The notes: generated from the letters alone by a model not told the origin. 64,000 nt of DNA from Flavicella sediminum (GCF_006381105.1 NZ_VDET01000016.1:62001-126000); one strand, 5' to 3'; counted from the first letter of the stretch, positions 27,060-37,053 are shown. Numbers and translations: made by a program.

Positions 27060-28027
27060 TATTTCTGAATTAAATATTCAATGTGATTGGGCACCAATTT
27101 TACAGAAGAAACCCATTCTGGCTCTTCAACAATGATAGGAACCAAATAATTGAGTCCTGCTTTTTCCGAAGCTTTATAATCGCACACTACTTTAAAACTA
27201 TTGGCGCTAATTTTACTGTAATTGGACAAGCCTATTTTAAAAACCACTTTCACTTCTTTAGGATAAGTCGTGATTTTTGCGTTTTCAGGAACATTTTCTA
27301 TATAAAAAGGAATGGAAAAACTGTCTTCTGTAAATTTATCAATTTTGGCAATAACCTTAACGGCTTCAAAATCAAAATTGACCTTTCCTGTGTTTGCAGG
27401 TTTTATATATTGAACTTCGTGATACACATCTTCAAAAACATCTGTTAACTTTAGTGTTTTTAATTTCAGCTCATGAATTTTATCTACCTGTATTTCGGGA
27501 CCTCTAACTTCTATAGAATCGGGTTGGATCAATATTTTGTCAGAAAGGCTATAGCCCAAACGGTAACTAATATCAATATCAGAAACCACCGGTACTTTTT
27601 TAAATTTATTGACGCCCAAATCGAAAAACAAAGAATCTTGTCCGATATTTTCCAAACGGATACTTTTTCCAAGTTGCGCTTGAATTTCAGAAGTTTTAGA
27701 TTTTGTTAGTATATAATAGTGGTATTTTTCTTTAAACCTAACTTGATGCAAATCCAGCTCCAAGGTTTTTCTATTAAAATTTTCTTTCAACAACTTAAAG
27801 CCCGTCGCTTTTAATTCCAAAGCAATTGTTTGTGGAGGATTGTTCTGAAATAATTTTGCTTCTGGTAAATTTTTATAGCTCAAATTATACACCACACTAC
27901 TCGTATATTCTTTCGATAATTTTGTTAAAAACCAAAAAAAAGTAGAAATGGTTAGAAATACCAAGAGCACGTGTTGTTTCTTGCTTTTTCTTGGACTTGC
28001 GGAATTGGTATTTAAAGAAGTTTTCAT
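27059..28027 (-). CDS. YbbR-domain protein, membrane anchored
   Basis: 322 residues. One N-terminal membrane helix (about 20-38) and a periplasmic part with YbbR-like beta domains (for example DLGVNKFKKVPVVSDIDISYRLGY and the VRGPEIQVDKI segment). In Firmicutes YbbR (CdaR) regulates the c-di-AMP cyclase; in Bacteroidota the gene is fixed next to coaE and yajC and its role is unknown. The C-terminus is short and charged. Confidence 0.82.
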   Translation of the reverse strand: MKTSLNTNSASPRKSKKQHVLLVFLTISTFFWFLTKLSKEYTSSVVYNLSYKNLPEAKLFQNNPPQTIALELKATGFKLLKENFNRKTLELDLHQVRFKEKYHYYILTKSKTSEIQAQLGKSIRLENIGQDSLFFDLGVNKFKKVPVVSDIDISYRLGYSLSDKILIQPDSIEVRGPEIQVDKIHELKLKTLKLTDVFEDVYHEVQYIKPANTGKVNFDFEAVKVIAKIDKFTEDSFSIPFYIENVPENAKITTYPKEVKVVFKIGLSNYSKISANSFKVVCDYKASEKAGLNYLVPIIVEEPEWVSSVKLVPNHIEYLIQK

Positions 28028-28074
28028 GCGTAAGTTAAGCCGTTTATAATGTTATAAACCCAAAAATAAAGGTA

Positions 28075-28102
28075 CAAAAAAAGTGAGCATGAGCTCACTT
28101 TC
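28075..28102 (-). terminator. Terminator downstream of yajC
   Basis: Stem AAAGTGAGC/GCTCACTTT with loop ATGA, followed on the minus strand by a run of T; sits 24 bases after the yajC stop. It separates yajC from ybbR at the transcript level, at least in part. Confidence 0.78.
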
Positions 28103-28125
28103 TTAGATATTTAGAACAGGACTAA

Positions 28126-28434
28126 TTATTTAGCCGCTGGAGCGTATTTTTTACTCAATTCCATAGACAATGAAGATTTTTCAAACTTCATTTTTCCAGC
28201 CATAGTTTCAATAACCACTGTATTGTCTTTATCGTTGATTTCCACTATTTTCCCGTGAATTCCACTAGTTGTAATTACCTTACTCCCTTTTCCTATTTCT
28301 GCTTGAAATTTCTTTTCATTCTTCGCCTTTTTCATTTGTGGACGAATCATAAACAGGTACAAAACAATAAACATCAATGCGAATGGCATTAAACTTTTAA
28401 TATCGAATCCTCCTGCTGCTTGTAATGATAACAT
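28126..28434 (-). CDS. yajC: Preprotein translocase subunit YajC
   Basis: 102 residues with one membrane helix (about 16-32) followed by the hallmark MIRPQMKKAKNEKKFQAEIGKG-KVIT-SGIHG and a C-terminal beta domain. Accessory to SecDF-YajC, helping protein export through SecYEG. Lies 23 bases after the DUF1573 gene on the same strand. Confidence 0.95.
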   Translation of the reverse strand: MLSLQAAGGFDIKSLMPFALMFIVLYLFMIRPQMKKAKNEKKFQAEIGKGSKVITTSGIHGKIVEINDKDNTVVIETMAGKMKFEKSSLSMELSKKYAPAAK

Positions 28435-28457
28435 AGTATACTTATTTTATTTGTTAA

Positions 28458-28910
28458 TTATTTTTTTTCTTTCGGAGTAACTTCTCCTTTTATTGTCAAA
28501 ACCTCTTTACCATTTATAGTATTGGTGGTTAAGGTTACTGTTTTAGATTGTTTGTTTTTCTTTCCTCTAGAATTAAATTTCACTCCAATTTCTACAGAAG
28601 CCCCTGGTTTTACCGGTTCGTCTTTAGGCCAAGTTGGCACTGTACAACCGCAAGAACCTTTTGCATTGCTAATAATCAAATCCGATTTTCCGGTATTTGT
28701 CAATACAAAAGTGGTTTCAATTTCATCACCTTCATTGATGACCCCAAAATTATGCACGGTTTTGTCAAATTGAGCTACAGGAAGTAAAGTACTTTGATGA
28801 TCTCTTTCTTTGGCTTGTTCTACATTTTCTGTTTTTACTTTAGATACAGCTTTGTCTTTACAAGAAAGAACCACTATACTTAAAACGAGAAGTGTTATAA
28901 TTTTTTTCAC
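28458..28910 (-). CDS. DUF1573 lipoprotein
   Basis: 150 residues beginning with GTG at 28910. Signal peptide with lipobox VLSC (lipidated Cys17). The mature part is an immunoglobulin-like domain: FDKTVHNFGVINEGDEIETTFVLTNTGKSDLIISNAKGSCGCTVP, the DUF1573 signature, ending GEVTPKEKK. Role unknown in this phylum. It lies between nusB and yajC. Confidence 0.9.
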   Translation of the reverse strand: MKKIITLLVLSIVVLSCKDKAVSKVKTENVEQAKERDHQSTLLPVAQFDKTVHNFGVINEGDEIETTFVLTNTGKSDLIISNAKGSCGCTVPTWPKDEPVKPGASVEIGVKFNSRGKKNKQSKTVTLTTNTINGKEVLTIKGEVTPKEKK

Positions 28911-28977
28911 TTTAGTTACTTTTTAAATTGTACAAAAAATTTGATTGTAAATGTATAAAATTTTAGACGAATGCCGC

Positions 28978-29916
28978 TTACAATCTTCCTCTTCCTACTT
29001 TATTTAATCGATCTGATTTTTCTAAATCTTTACAAATTTTATCCAAAACCCCATTGATAAAAAAACTACTTTTTTGTGTAGAATAATCTTTAGCTACCTC
29101 AATGTATTCGTTAATGGTTGCTTTGGTTGGAATAGACGGAAAATGCATAAACTCACAAATCCCCATTTTTATCAAAATCATATCCAAATCGGCAATACGA
29201 TCTGTTTCCCAGTTAGGCGTTTTGTCTTCTATTTCTTTTTCAAACTTGGTATGATTTAATACAACTTTTCGAAACAAGTCTACAACAAACTGTTTGTCAT
29301 CATCGTCTTTGTACATTCTATTCAATACCAAAGATTTGTTTTTCTTTAAAGATTCTAAAGTTCTCACAACCCAAGTATTCACAAAAGGAATATCATCTAC
29401 CCAGCTAATATTAATATCTTCATAATAGGCTGCTAAAGTTTCGTTAGGTGCAATAAACTCAGAAAAAAACTTCACCATAAACTTTACATCTTTCTTAAAA
29501 GAAGTTTCTGGGTCTTTCATATACTCTGCATACAATTGGCTTTTCTCCAATCTTTCAAAAATAGTACGCATGTACGATTCTTCAATATGCCAGTTATCTA
29601 AATAATGTTCTTCTTTATAGGTTTGAAAAGAAACACTTCCACTAATCAAATCAAATACTTTGTTTTCTACAAACTTCGTATTCGGATTTAAATCGGCTTC
29701 AGTTACAAAATGTTTGTTTTTTGAAATTTCAATTTTTTCTTGTGCTATCGCTTGCACTCTCGGAAGTACATCTAACATTAAAACATACAAATCGTACATT
29801 TTATCAATACTATTTCTTAAAAAGTTTTCTTCTTTTTTAAGATTGTCACTATTCGAAGTAAGCATGGCATATACAGACTGCATTACCTTTACACGGATAT
29901 GTCTTCTATTGATCAT
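28978..29916 (-). CDS. nusB: Transcription antitermination factor NusB (long Bacteroidota form)
   Basis: 312 residues. The C-terminal about 140 residues carry the NusB fold with IADLDMILIKMGICEFMHFPSIPTKATINEYIEVAKDYS and a conserved ending FINGVLDKI. The N-terminal MINRRHIRVKVMQSVYA is also typical. The insert in the middle makes it about twice the size of E. coli NusB, as is normal in this phylum. With NusE/S10 it binds boxA RNA and supports rRNA transcription. Confidence 0.92.
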   Translation of the reverse strand: MINRRHIRVKVMQSVYAMLTSNSDNLKKEENFLRNSIDKMYDLYVLMLDVLPRVQAIAQEKIEISKNKHFVTEADLNPNTKFVENKVFDLISGSVSFQTYKEEHYLDNWHIEESYMRTIFERLEKSQLYAEYMKDPETSFKKDVKFMVKFFSEFIAPNETLAAYYEDINISWVDDIPFVNTWVVRTLESLKKNKSLVLNRMYKDDDDKQFVVDLFRKVVLNHTKFEKEIEDKTPNWETDRIADLDMILIKMGICEFMHFPSIPTKATINEYIEVAKDYSTQKSSFFINGVLDKICKDLEKSDRLNKVGRGRL

Positions 29917-30091
29917 TTTTTAAAGAACTTTATTGTTATTGTTAGACCGGGCAAAAATACTATTTATTTTAATGGTATTTCTTATTATTCTTTTCTTTTT
30001 TATTTCACAAATCAAAGCTTGAAACACCTGCTATTTCATAGAAAACTTTATCTTCGTGCTTCCGTACAAAGACATTTTTAAGCACTAGGAA

Positions 30092-31843
30092 ATGAAAGCA
30101 TTACAATATTTAAATAAATATTTTCACAAATACCGTTATCGTTTAATCGCTGGTATCTTTATCTGTATCCTGTCCAGGTATTTGGCAGTGAAGGTTCCAG
30201 AAATTGTAAAAAATTCAATTAATATAGCCGATGACTACGTAAGTGGACTTGTTACGGAAGAAGTTTTGCGTAGTGAATTGTTAGCCAATATTGGAATTAT
30301 TTTAGGTTTGGCAATTCTTTCTGGCTTCTTTACTTTTTTAATGAGGCAAACAATTATCGTGACCTCTCGTTTGATTGAGTTTGATTTAAAAAATGAAATT
30401 TTTTTACAATACGAACGCCTTTCTCTTAATTTTTATAAAAAAAATAGAACAGGTGATTTGATGAATCGAATTAGCGAGGATGTTGGAAAAGTGAGAATGT
30501 ATTTTGGTCCGGCCGTTATGTATACCGTAAACATGTTGGTTTTGTTTACCGTCGCTATTTTTAAAATGATTAAAATTGATGTGACCTTAACCTTGTATAC
30601 TTTAATTCCTTTTCCTTTATTGTCTATTGCTGTTTTTGTTTTAAGTAAGTTTATTCATAAAAGAAGTACTATTGTTCAGGAATATTTATCGAAACTTACC
30701 ACTTTTGGCCAAGAGGTATTTTCAGGAATCAATGTCATAAAATCGTACACCACAGAAGCCCAAACCATTGCCGATTTTAATGAACTTTCTGAAATCAGCA
30801 AAGAAAAAAACATTGAGCTTTACAAAGTACAGGCCTTCTTTTTTCCTATGATGATTCTATTAATAGGAATCAGTAATTTAATTGTGCTTTATGTAGGAGG
30901 TATGCAATACATTAATGGTATTATAAGTATTGGTACCATTGCAGAATTTATTATGTATGTAAATATGCTGACTTGGCCTGTTGCTATTGTTGGTTGGGTA
31001 ACTTCCACTATTCAACAAGCAGAAGCTTCACAGAAAAGAATCAATGAATTTTTAGAACATACACCCGAAATTGTTTCAGGAACAAACTTGGTAGAAAACA
31101 TACAAGGAAATATTGAATTTAAAAATGTGAGCCTTACTTATGACGACACCAATATAACCGCTCTTAAAAACATAAATTTCTCTATCAAAAAAGGAGAAAC
31201 GGTAGCTTTCCTCGGAAAAACAGGAAGTGGAAAATCGACCATTTTAAGTTTGATATCTCGTTTGTACGACACTAGCAGTGGCTCTGTGATTATTGATGGT
31301 GTAGATACAAAAGACCACGACTTGGCCAATTTAAGAGACAATATAGGTGTGGTGCCACAAGATCCATTTTTGTTTTCAGACAGCATTGCCAATAATATCC
31401 GATTTGGTGATGAAAATGCAGATCAAGAAAAAATTGAAGCCGCAGCAAAAGATGCTGTAATTCATGACAATATTGCCGGGTTTAAAAATGGCTATGAAAC
31501 CGTTTTAGGTGAAAGAGGAATAACCGTTTCTGGCGGACAAAAACAACGGATCTCTATTGCAAGAGCCATTATCAAAAATCCTAGAATCTTAATTTTTGAC
31601 GATTGTCTATCGGCTGTAGATACCGAAACAGAAGAGCAAATTTTAAAGAATTTGATACGAATTACCAAAGACAAAACAACCATTATTGTAAGCCATAGAG
31701 TCTCTTCAGCCAAAAACGCAGACAAAATAATTATACTTGACGAAGGAGAAATCTTACAACAAGGAACTCATAATCAACTAGTAAATAAAGAAGGCTATTA
31801 CCAAGAACTTTACAAGCAGCAACTTTTAGAAAAAGAAAGTTAA
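30092..31843 (+). CDS. ABC exporter, MsbA/MDR type (fused membrane and ATPase domains)
   Basis: 583 residues: six membrane helices (1-310) then an ATPase domain. Walker A FLGKTGSGKST near 372-382, Q-loop PQDPFLFSDS, signature SGGQKQRIS, Walker B ILIFDDCLSA, and switch His in VSHRVSSA. The Walker-B Glu is Cys-preceded Asp-Asp (FDDCLS), so the usual catalytic Glu after Walker B is replaced by Asp, a variation seen in some heterodimer halves. Likely a homodimeric exporter of lipid or drug; no partner gene is present. Confidence 0.88.
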   Translation: MKALQYLNKYFHKYRYRLIAGIFICILSRYLAVKVPEIVKNSINIADDYVSGLVTEEVLRSELLANIGIILGLAILSGFFTFLMRQTIIVTSRLIEFDLKNEIFLQYERLSLNFYKKNRTGDLMNRISEDVGKVRMYFGPAVMYTVNMLVLFTVAIFKMIKIDVTLTLYTLIPFPLLSIAVFVLSKFIHKRSTIVQEYLSKLTTFGQEVFSGINVIKSYTTEAQTIADFNELSEISKEKNIELYKVQAFFFPMMILLIGISNLIVLYVGGMQYINGIISIGTIAEFIMYVNMLTWPVAIVGWVTSTIQQAEASQKRINEFLEHTPEIVSGTNLVENIQGNIEFKNVSLTYDDTNITALKNINFSIKKGETVAFLGKTGSGKSTILSLISRLYDTSSGSVIIDGVDTKDHDLANLRDNIGVVPQDPFLFSDSIANNIRFGDENADQEKIEAAAKDAVIHDNIAGFKNGYETVLGERGITVSGGQKQRISIARAIIKNPRILIFDDCLSAVDTETEEQILKNLIRITKDKTTIIVSHRVSSAKNADKIIILDEGEILQQGTHNQLVNKEGYYQELYKQQLLEKES

Positions 31844-31924
31844 TTATTCTTTAAAAAGTAAATTATTTTTTTAGATTTGTGAAGCATAGCAAATAAAATA
31901 ATTTACTAATAGTTAAAGATTATT

Positions 31925-32287
31925 ATGAAAGACCACGTTGAACAAGAAGAAATATTTTCACAAATATTAAGAGCAGGAAGAAGAACTTATTTTTTTGATG
32001 TTAGAGCCACTAAGGCAGGAGATTATTACCTAACAGTAACAGAGAGCAAAAAGTTTACACATGATGACGGATCTTTCCACTATCAAAAACATAAAATTTA
32101 TATTTACAAAGAAGATTTTGCTGAGTTTAACGAAATGCTAACCGCAGCAACCGATTTTATTTTAAATGAAAAGGGAGCTGAAGTAATTAGCGACCGTCAC
32201 CAAAAAGACTTTAAAAAAGAAACAGAGATCGATGCAGAAGCTGTAACAGCAGATAGCTTTACCGATGTAAACTTCGAAGATATTTAA
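31925..32287 (+). CDS. PUR-alpha-like DUF3276 nucleic-acid-binding protein
   Basis: 120 residues. The early EIFSQILRAGRRTYFFDVRATKAGDYYLTVTESKK plus KIYIYKEDFAEFNEML matches DUF3276 (PUR domain), a single-strand DNA/RNA-binding fold with members in Borrelia (BpuR) and Bacteroidota. A likely post-transcriptional or DNA-binding regulator. Starts 81 bases after the ABC exporter. TAGATTTG at 31872-31879 could be its -7 element. Confidence 0.88.
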   Translation: MKDHVEQEEIFSQILRAGRRTYFFDVRATKAGDYYLTVTESKKFTHDDGSFHYQKHKIYIYKEDFAEFNEMLTAATDFILNEKGAEVISDRHQKDFKKETEIDAEAVTADSFTDVNFEDI

Positions 32288-32314
32288 GAGCGTACCCAAT
32301 AAATTTTAAATCAC

Positions 32315-32356
32315 AAAAAAGCGTCAAGAACTTACTACAATTCTTGACGCTTTTTG
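32315..32356 (+). terminator. Terminator of the DUF3276 gene
   Basis: Stem GCGTCAAGAA/TTCTTGACGC (32321-32330 with 32341-32350), A run before and T run after. Confidence 0.88.
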
Positions 32357-32374
32357 TTTGTCTTAACTTTAGAC

Positions 32375-32418
32375 CAAAAAAAATCTCGAAGCTGTTTCAG
32401 TTTCGAGATTTTTTTTGG
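32375..32418 (-). terminator. Terminator of the SurA-like operon
   Basis: Stem AAAATCTCGAA/TTCGAGATTTT with runs of A and T on either side, 13 bases past the stop of the last gene; usable on both strands. Confidence 0.85.
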
Positions 32419-32430
32419 ATTTTTCTGTAC

Positions 32431-33777
32431 TTAACTTTTACTCCAATTGTATTTAAAAGCACATTTTTGATTGTTCTCATTTATCTTCACATAGGTATCC
32501 AATACATGTTTTGCATACCACTTATTAATCACGTCTTCTTGTTTCTTTTGAAGTGTTAACTGTTGAATTTTTACATAATCCTTTACAAAATCAGCTTTAT
32601 GACCTTCAACTTTATCTTTCATTAAGATAATTTTGTACATCTTCTCCCCTTCTCTTGTTTCTTCATAAAAAGGTTCTGAAACATCTTTTAAAGCCAAGTT
32701 ACTTACTCTTCCATAAAAAGAAGGATCCATACGTGTCAATTCAAAACGAGAATCATTGGTTTGTGGATTGATAATGATTCCTTTGTTTTGTCTTGTATCC
32801 TTGTCTTCAGAATATTTTTTAACGGCCAATTCAAAACTCAATTCTTCTGCCAAAATACTATCTCTAATTTGAGAGATTTTCTCTTTTACCTTGTCCAATT
32901 TATCTTGCGAAACTTTTGGTTGCATTAAAATATGACGAACATCTCTTTGCTGTCCTTTTATTTTTTCAAGTTTGATGATATGAAAACCGAAATCCGTTTT
33001 AAAAGGTTCTGACACTTCTCCTTCATCCAAACTAAAAGCAACTTCTTTAAATTCCTTTACAAAACCACTTTCTCTGGTAATGGAATAAAAACCACCATTA
33101 TTAGTTACTGCAGGATCTTCAGAATACAAAATTGCTTTCATACGAATACTAGAACCATTCACAATGTCCTGACGAATTTCTTTCAACTTATCTAAGGTTT
33201 CTTGTACCTCATCTTCAGATGGTTTTGCATGCATAACAATTTGTGCCATTTCAATTTCAGTACCAAATTCTGGTAAATTTTCTGAAGCTTCTAAACTTTT
33301 AAAATACACACGAACTTCTTCTGGAGTAACCTCTACATCTTTTAGAGTGTTTTCTTTTTCCCCTCTAACCAACGCCGATTCTTTTTCAATTTTACTAAGT
33401 TCCTTTCTCAAGTCATCCTCATCATCAAAACCGTACAGGTCTACTACTTTTTCAATAGAACCTAACTGTTGTGTAAAGTAGCCTATATTTCTTTCTACAT
33501 TGCTTTCTATTTCCGCATCAGAAACCACAACACTATCTACCACAGCATGGTGCGCCAATAATTTAATCAGCATTATTTCTTCTAGCATTTCGCAATCAGA
33601 CATATTCACCTTTCCTTCACTCTTCTGCTTCAATTCCTCAGCGTATTTTGTTACATCCGAGTCTAGCACTATATTTTCACCTACAACAACTGCCACCCCA
33701 TCAATTTTAATTTTTGATTGCGCAAAAATATGTGTTGAAGCAAAAACAGCTAAGAAGAGAATTATTTTTTTCGTCAT
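32431..33777 (-). CDS. SurA-like periplasmic peptidyl-prolyl isomerase
   Basis: 448 residues from the ATG at 33777, which places signal peptide MTKKIILFLAVFASTHIFAQ at the start; an upstream frame start at 33792 would overlap the preceding gene. SurA N-domain (about 30-160) followed by two parvulin domains (FGTEIEMAQIVMHAKPS... and DVRHILMQPKVSQDKLDKV). Folds outer-membrane proteins in the periplasm. Third gene of a three-gene chaperone operon; the gap to the second is one base. Confidence 0.9.
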   Translation of the reverse strand: MTKKIILFLAVFASTHIFAQSKIKIDGVAVVVGENIVLDSDVTKYAEELKQKSEGKVNMSDCEMLEEIMLIKLLAHHAVVDSVVVSDAEIESNVERNIGYFTQQLGSIEKVVDLYGFDDEDDLRKELSKIEKESALVRGEKENTLKDVEVTPEEVRVYFKSLEASENLPEFGTEIEMAQIVMHAKPSEDEVQETLDKLKEIRQDIVNGSSIRMKAILYSEDPAVTNNGGFYSITRESGFVKEFKEVAFSLDEGEVSEPFKTDFGFHIIKLEKIKGQQRDVRHILMQPKVSQDKLDKVKEKISQIRDSILAEELSFELAVKKYSEDKDTRQNKGIIINPQTNDSRFELTRMDPSFYGRVSNLALKDVSEPFYEETREGEKMYKIILMKDKVEGHKADFVKDYVKIQQLTLQKKQEDVINKWYAKHVLDTYVKINENNQKCAFKYNWSKS

Positions 33778-33778
33778 T

Positions 33779-34633
33779 TTAATATATTTCAAATTGTTTA
33801 TTTTTTATGGCATCGTCAATCAAAACCTTTTCAACCGTGTTTACCAATTCTAATTTTCTTTGATGCAAAATCATTTTTCTTATAATACCCGCAATATAGC
33901 GAATTGGTGCTATTTCATTTTTTTGCATTACCTCCTTTATATACACATAATACAAACCTGTAGAATCTACTTTTTGAAGAAAGGCATTTTTCTTGATCAG
34001 CGTTTTTTTACTCGTACTTTTCAATACGGGTAATTTGTTTAGTACATCGGCATAGCGAATCCAAATAGAATCACTTAAAAAAGAAGACAGCATTTGGTCT
34101 TCTGCTTCATCCAACAACTGCAAATCATTGGCTCCTTTTGAAATCAATAAATTTCGAAGCTTGTATTTGTTTTTATTTTTGGGGTCTAAATGAATGTATT
34201 TAAACTTTAACAACTCTTCATTTATTCGAAAGCTTTCCTTATTTTTTTCATAATAAGCAGCTATTTGCTCATGATTGACAATGGTATCCAATTGTTGTTT
34301 TAGCAAAGCTTCTTTAAAGGAATTGATAAATAAATCCTTTTCATACTTTTTAACCAACGCCTCTAAGCGTTCATTTTGCGCTGGCATGTTCAATTTCGAC
34401 TTGGCCAATAGCAATTCTTCTTTTGCCCAGGAATTGATAAACTCACGCACCACAACTACGCTATCTCCTTTTGAAATACCTTTTGGAATAATGGTTGCTA
34501 AATCTTCTTGATACAATACAGCATCATTTACCCTTGCTACTGCTTTTGTTGTTTTTTTATCAGAAGTATCTTCTGTTAAACCACACGCAGTTGCTAGTAG
34601 TACTACTAGTATTGTACAAAGATTTTTAACCAT
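33779..34633 (-). CDS. SurA-N-domain lipoprotein, no parvulin domain
   Basis: 284 residues, signal peptide with lipobox ATAC (Cys17). The rest is helical with a SurA-like N-terminal chaperone pattern (AVARVNDAVLYQEDLATIIPKG, EELLLAKSKLN) and a C-terminal helix-rich tail. I see no parvulin signature. Overlaps the upstream isomerase gene by eight bases, so translation is probably coupled. Probably helps periplasmic outer-membrane protein folding; the specific role is inference. Confidence 0.75.
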   Translation of the reverse strand: MVKNLCTILVVLLATACGLTEDTSDKKTTKAVARVNDAVLYQEDLATIIPKGISKGDSVVVVREFINSWAKEELLLAKSKLNMPAQNERLEALVKKYEKDLFINSFKEALLKQQLDTIVNHEQIAAYYEKNKESFRINEELLKFKYIHLDPKNKNKYKLRNLLISKGANDLQLLDEAEDQMLSSFLSDSIWIRYADVLNKLPVLKSTSKKTLIKKNAFLQKVDSTGLYYVYIKEVMQKNEIAPIRYIAGIIRKMILHQRKLELVNTVEKVLIDDAIKNKQFEIY

Positions 34634-36515
34634 TATAATTTTCCATCAATTTTTTAGTACTTCTTAAACGGTGCTTGTATACTTTTATTTTGTGCTTTGC
34701 ACGAAGCTCCTCCAACCAATTTTTCTGAATTTCATTCTGATAGTCGTTAATTACTTTTCCTTTAACGTCTTCAAATTCTTGTTGAACTTCTTCTTTAATT
34801 TCTAAAATCTTTACAACTACATGTTCCTTTTTATTGTTGTAGGTTTTTACTGTATTAGCCGTAAAAACAGTTCCTTTAGGAAAAATAGCATTGTCTCTTT
34901 CAAAATCGCCTACTTTGGTCAAAATATTTTTCTTAGCTGACAAATAATTGTTGATCGAGTCTAAATTATTTTCTTTGGCTAAATAAGCCGCCAATTCATT
35001 GCTATTATTTTCTTCTTTTGAAGTCACAATAACTGCGTGAATCAATTCTTTGCTAATATAATCATCCGTATGTTCGTTGTAGTATTCTTGCAGTCCGATA
35101 GAATCATTTTGAGCCGCATCCCAAATTTTTTCTTTCATTAAATCAAACAATAACAACCCGTTTTTATACTCTGCAAATAAATTACCAAATTCCTTATCTG
35201 TTTCTTCTAAGTGTTCTTTATAATACCCTAATATTTTTTCATCTTTAAATGCTTCAAAAACATCCAATGGTTTTTTATCTCTTCTGTTTCGAATATAGTT
35301 TTGGAAATCTTTCTTCGTAAAAACAGCATCTTGCACTTTTACAATCCAAGGATCCAAAGTGTCGGTATTTGCTTTCTGACTTTCAGCAAATGAATTTTTC
35401 ACATCTTCATTCACCGCAATCGTATATTCTTTTTTCAAACGAACAACCACAGGGTTCGATATGTTTTTTGAACGAGAATCTCCTTTTACCTTTTTCTTTA
35501 AAGAGACTTTACTTTCCTCAAAATTCTTTGGTTTGTGCAATTCATGAAACTTTACAATATGCCATCCGTACGCTGTTGCAAAAGGTTTTGAGTATTTATT
35601 TTCTTCCGACAAAGAAAAACTTATTTCATCAAATGGTTTTGGCATAGCACCCATAGAAAATTTAGACATTTTACCTCCATTGGTTGCCGATCTTCTATCA
35701 TCAGAATATTTTTTTGCCAATTCTTCAAAGTTACCACCTTTCACAACCTCGGCATATACTTTATCAATAGTTCCTTTGCTTGCCGCTTTGGACGTATCTC
35801 TAACCATAATATGCGCCACTTCAACCTCACCCATTGTTGGTCGTTCATCTTCTACCTTTAAAATATGGTAACCAAATTGCGACCTAAAGGCTTCAGAAAC
35901 TTCACCAACCTTAGTCGTATAAGCAGCATCTTCAAATGATGAAACCATTCTAAATACAGAAAAGAAACCTAAAGAACCTTTGTTACTTTTTGCACTCGGG
36001 TCTTCCGATTGTTCTTGTGCTATTTTTGCGAAATCTGCTCCGTCAATAATTTGCTTTCTAAGAGCGTTTATTTTATTGAAAGCTTTTAGCGTGTCTTTGG
36101 AGTTAGCAGCAACTTTAATTAAAATATGACTTGCTTTTACTTCTTTTAAACTTCTTTCGTAGGCTTGTACAACCAAACTGTCTATATATTTATCATCGGA
36201 TAAATAAGGCAACACCAATTGATTTCTGTAACGAGCTACTTCTTTGATATAACTTTGAGCAGTATCCAAAGAAAGTTCTTTGGCTTCAATTAATTTTAAT
36301 TTATAATCGATAAACAATTCAATATCGTCTTTGATACTTTGCTTCGTGATTTCTGTATTTGTAATACTTTTGTTTTTTCCAAATAAATTAACAAACTCCG
36401 ATTGGTACACCGGCTGATCGTCTATTTTCAATAAAACTTTTTCTTTTTTTACTTGTCCAATAAAGGTGGTACAAATGAAAAATGCTGAAACAACAGCACA
36501 AATATTCTTATTCAT
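34626..36515 (-). CDS. Two-domain parvulin peptidyl-prolyl isomerase (PpiC/SurA family)
   Basis: 629 residues with a signal peptide. Two parvulin domains: VKASHILIKVAANS with GSLGFFSVFRMV and GYHILKVEDE (about 120-225), then EVAHIMVRDTSKA with GGKMSKFSMGAM and GWHIVKFHELH (about 230-325). A C-terminal 300-residue helical and beta part resembles a SurA-like cradle. First gene of the operon; secreted folding catalyst. Confidence 0.9.
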   Translation of the reverse strand: MNKNICAVVSAFFICTTFIGQVKKEKVLLKIDDQPVYQSEFVNLFGKNKSITNTEITKQSIKDDIELFIDYKLKLIEAKELSLDTAQSYIKEVARYRNQLVLPYLSDDKYIDSLVVQAYERSLKEVKASHILIKVAANSKDTLKAFNKINALRKQIIDGADFAKIAQEQSEDPSAKSNKGSLGFFSVFRMVSSFEDAAYTTKVGEVSEAFRSQFGYHILKVEDERPTMGEVEVAHIMVRDTSKAASKGTIDKVYAEVVKGGNFEELAKKYSDDRRSATNGGKMSKFSMGAMPKPFDEISFSLSEENKYSKPFATAYGWHIVKFHELHKPKNFEESKVSLKKKVKGDSRSKNISNPVVVRLKKEYTIAVNEDVKNSFAESQKANTDTLDPWIVKVQDAVFTKKDFQNYIRNRRDKKPLDVFEAFKDEKILGYYKEHLEETDKEFGNLFAEYKNGLLLFDLMKEKIWDAAQNDSIGLQEYYNEHTDDYISKELIHAVIVTSKEENNSNELAAYLAKENNLDSINNYLSAKKNILTKVGDFERDNAIFPKGTVFTANTVKTYNNKKEHVVVKILEIKEEVQQEFEDVKGKVINDYQNEIQKNWLEELRAKHKIKVYKHRLRSTKKLMENYNG

Positions 36516-36610
36516 AATTTATTTATATAATTTCAAAAATACGCAAATGCGCTCAATTAATTTAAGGGTCGAAAGATATTGTACACAGCTTGGAATTGCT
36601 GTTAAAAAAA

Positions 36611-36892
36611 TCACAAAGAAATAATACCTTCTATCCCTGTTACTTCCTTGTATTTTTCTATTACGGCATCAGAACTTTTCATCTTTATTGAAATAGAAAT
36701 ACTGACGTATTTATTGTTCTTTGAATTCTTCGTTTTTATTACAGCTCCTCCCATATCAAAAACTGCCTTTACTTCGCTTAATTGATTTTTGTCTGTTGGA
36801 ACAATAAATTTATACAAATACGTTGTAGGAAAAGTCGTCGTAGTATCTAAACTCTCTTTTAATTTACTGTAAAACTCGTCTTGTTTGGTCAT
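36611..36892 (-). CDS. DUF493 (YbeD-like) protein
   Basis: 93 residues: FYSKLKESLDTTTTFPTTYLYKFIVP with the paired-strand pattern of DUF493, an ACT-like small fold. Function unknown; in Proteobacteria it lies near lipB. TAGTTTTG (minus) at 36946-36939 may be its -7 element. Confidence 0.85.
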   Translation of the reverse strand: MTKQDEFYSKLKESLDTTTTFPTTYLYKFIVPTDKNQLSEVKAVFDMGGAVIKTKNSKNNKYVSISISIKMKSSDAVIEKYKEVTGIEGIISL

Positions 36893-37053
36893 TTTTTACA
36901 CTGTTTTCTTTTGCTAATATCTAAAAAATAAAGTCTTGCAAAACTAAGGTATTTTTCACAAAAACTACTCTTGCCAAACACAATTATTATCGGCTATAAC
37001 AGAAGAACTTAGTAATTCCTATTTCTTTAAAAACAGACTTTCCAATTTTGTTA

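Noticed and set aside
28978..29916. NusB as a gene fusion because of its double length
   Set aside because: The long form is normal for Bacteroidota.
30092..31843. ABC exporter as a defence system part linked to the DUF3276 gene
   Set aside because: Both are common core genes of the phylum with separate roles.
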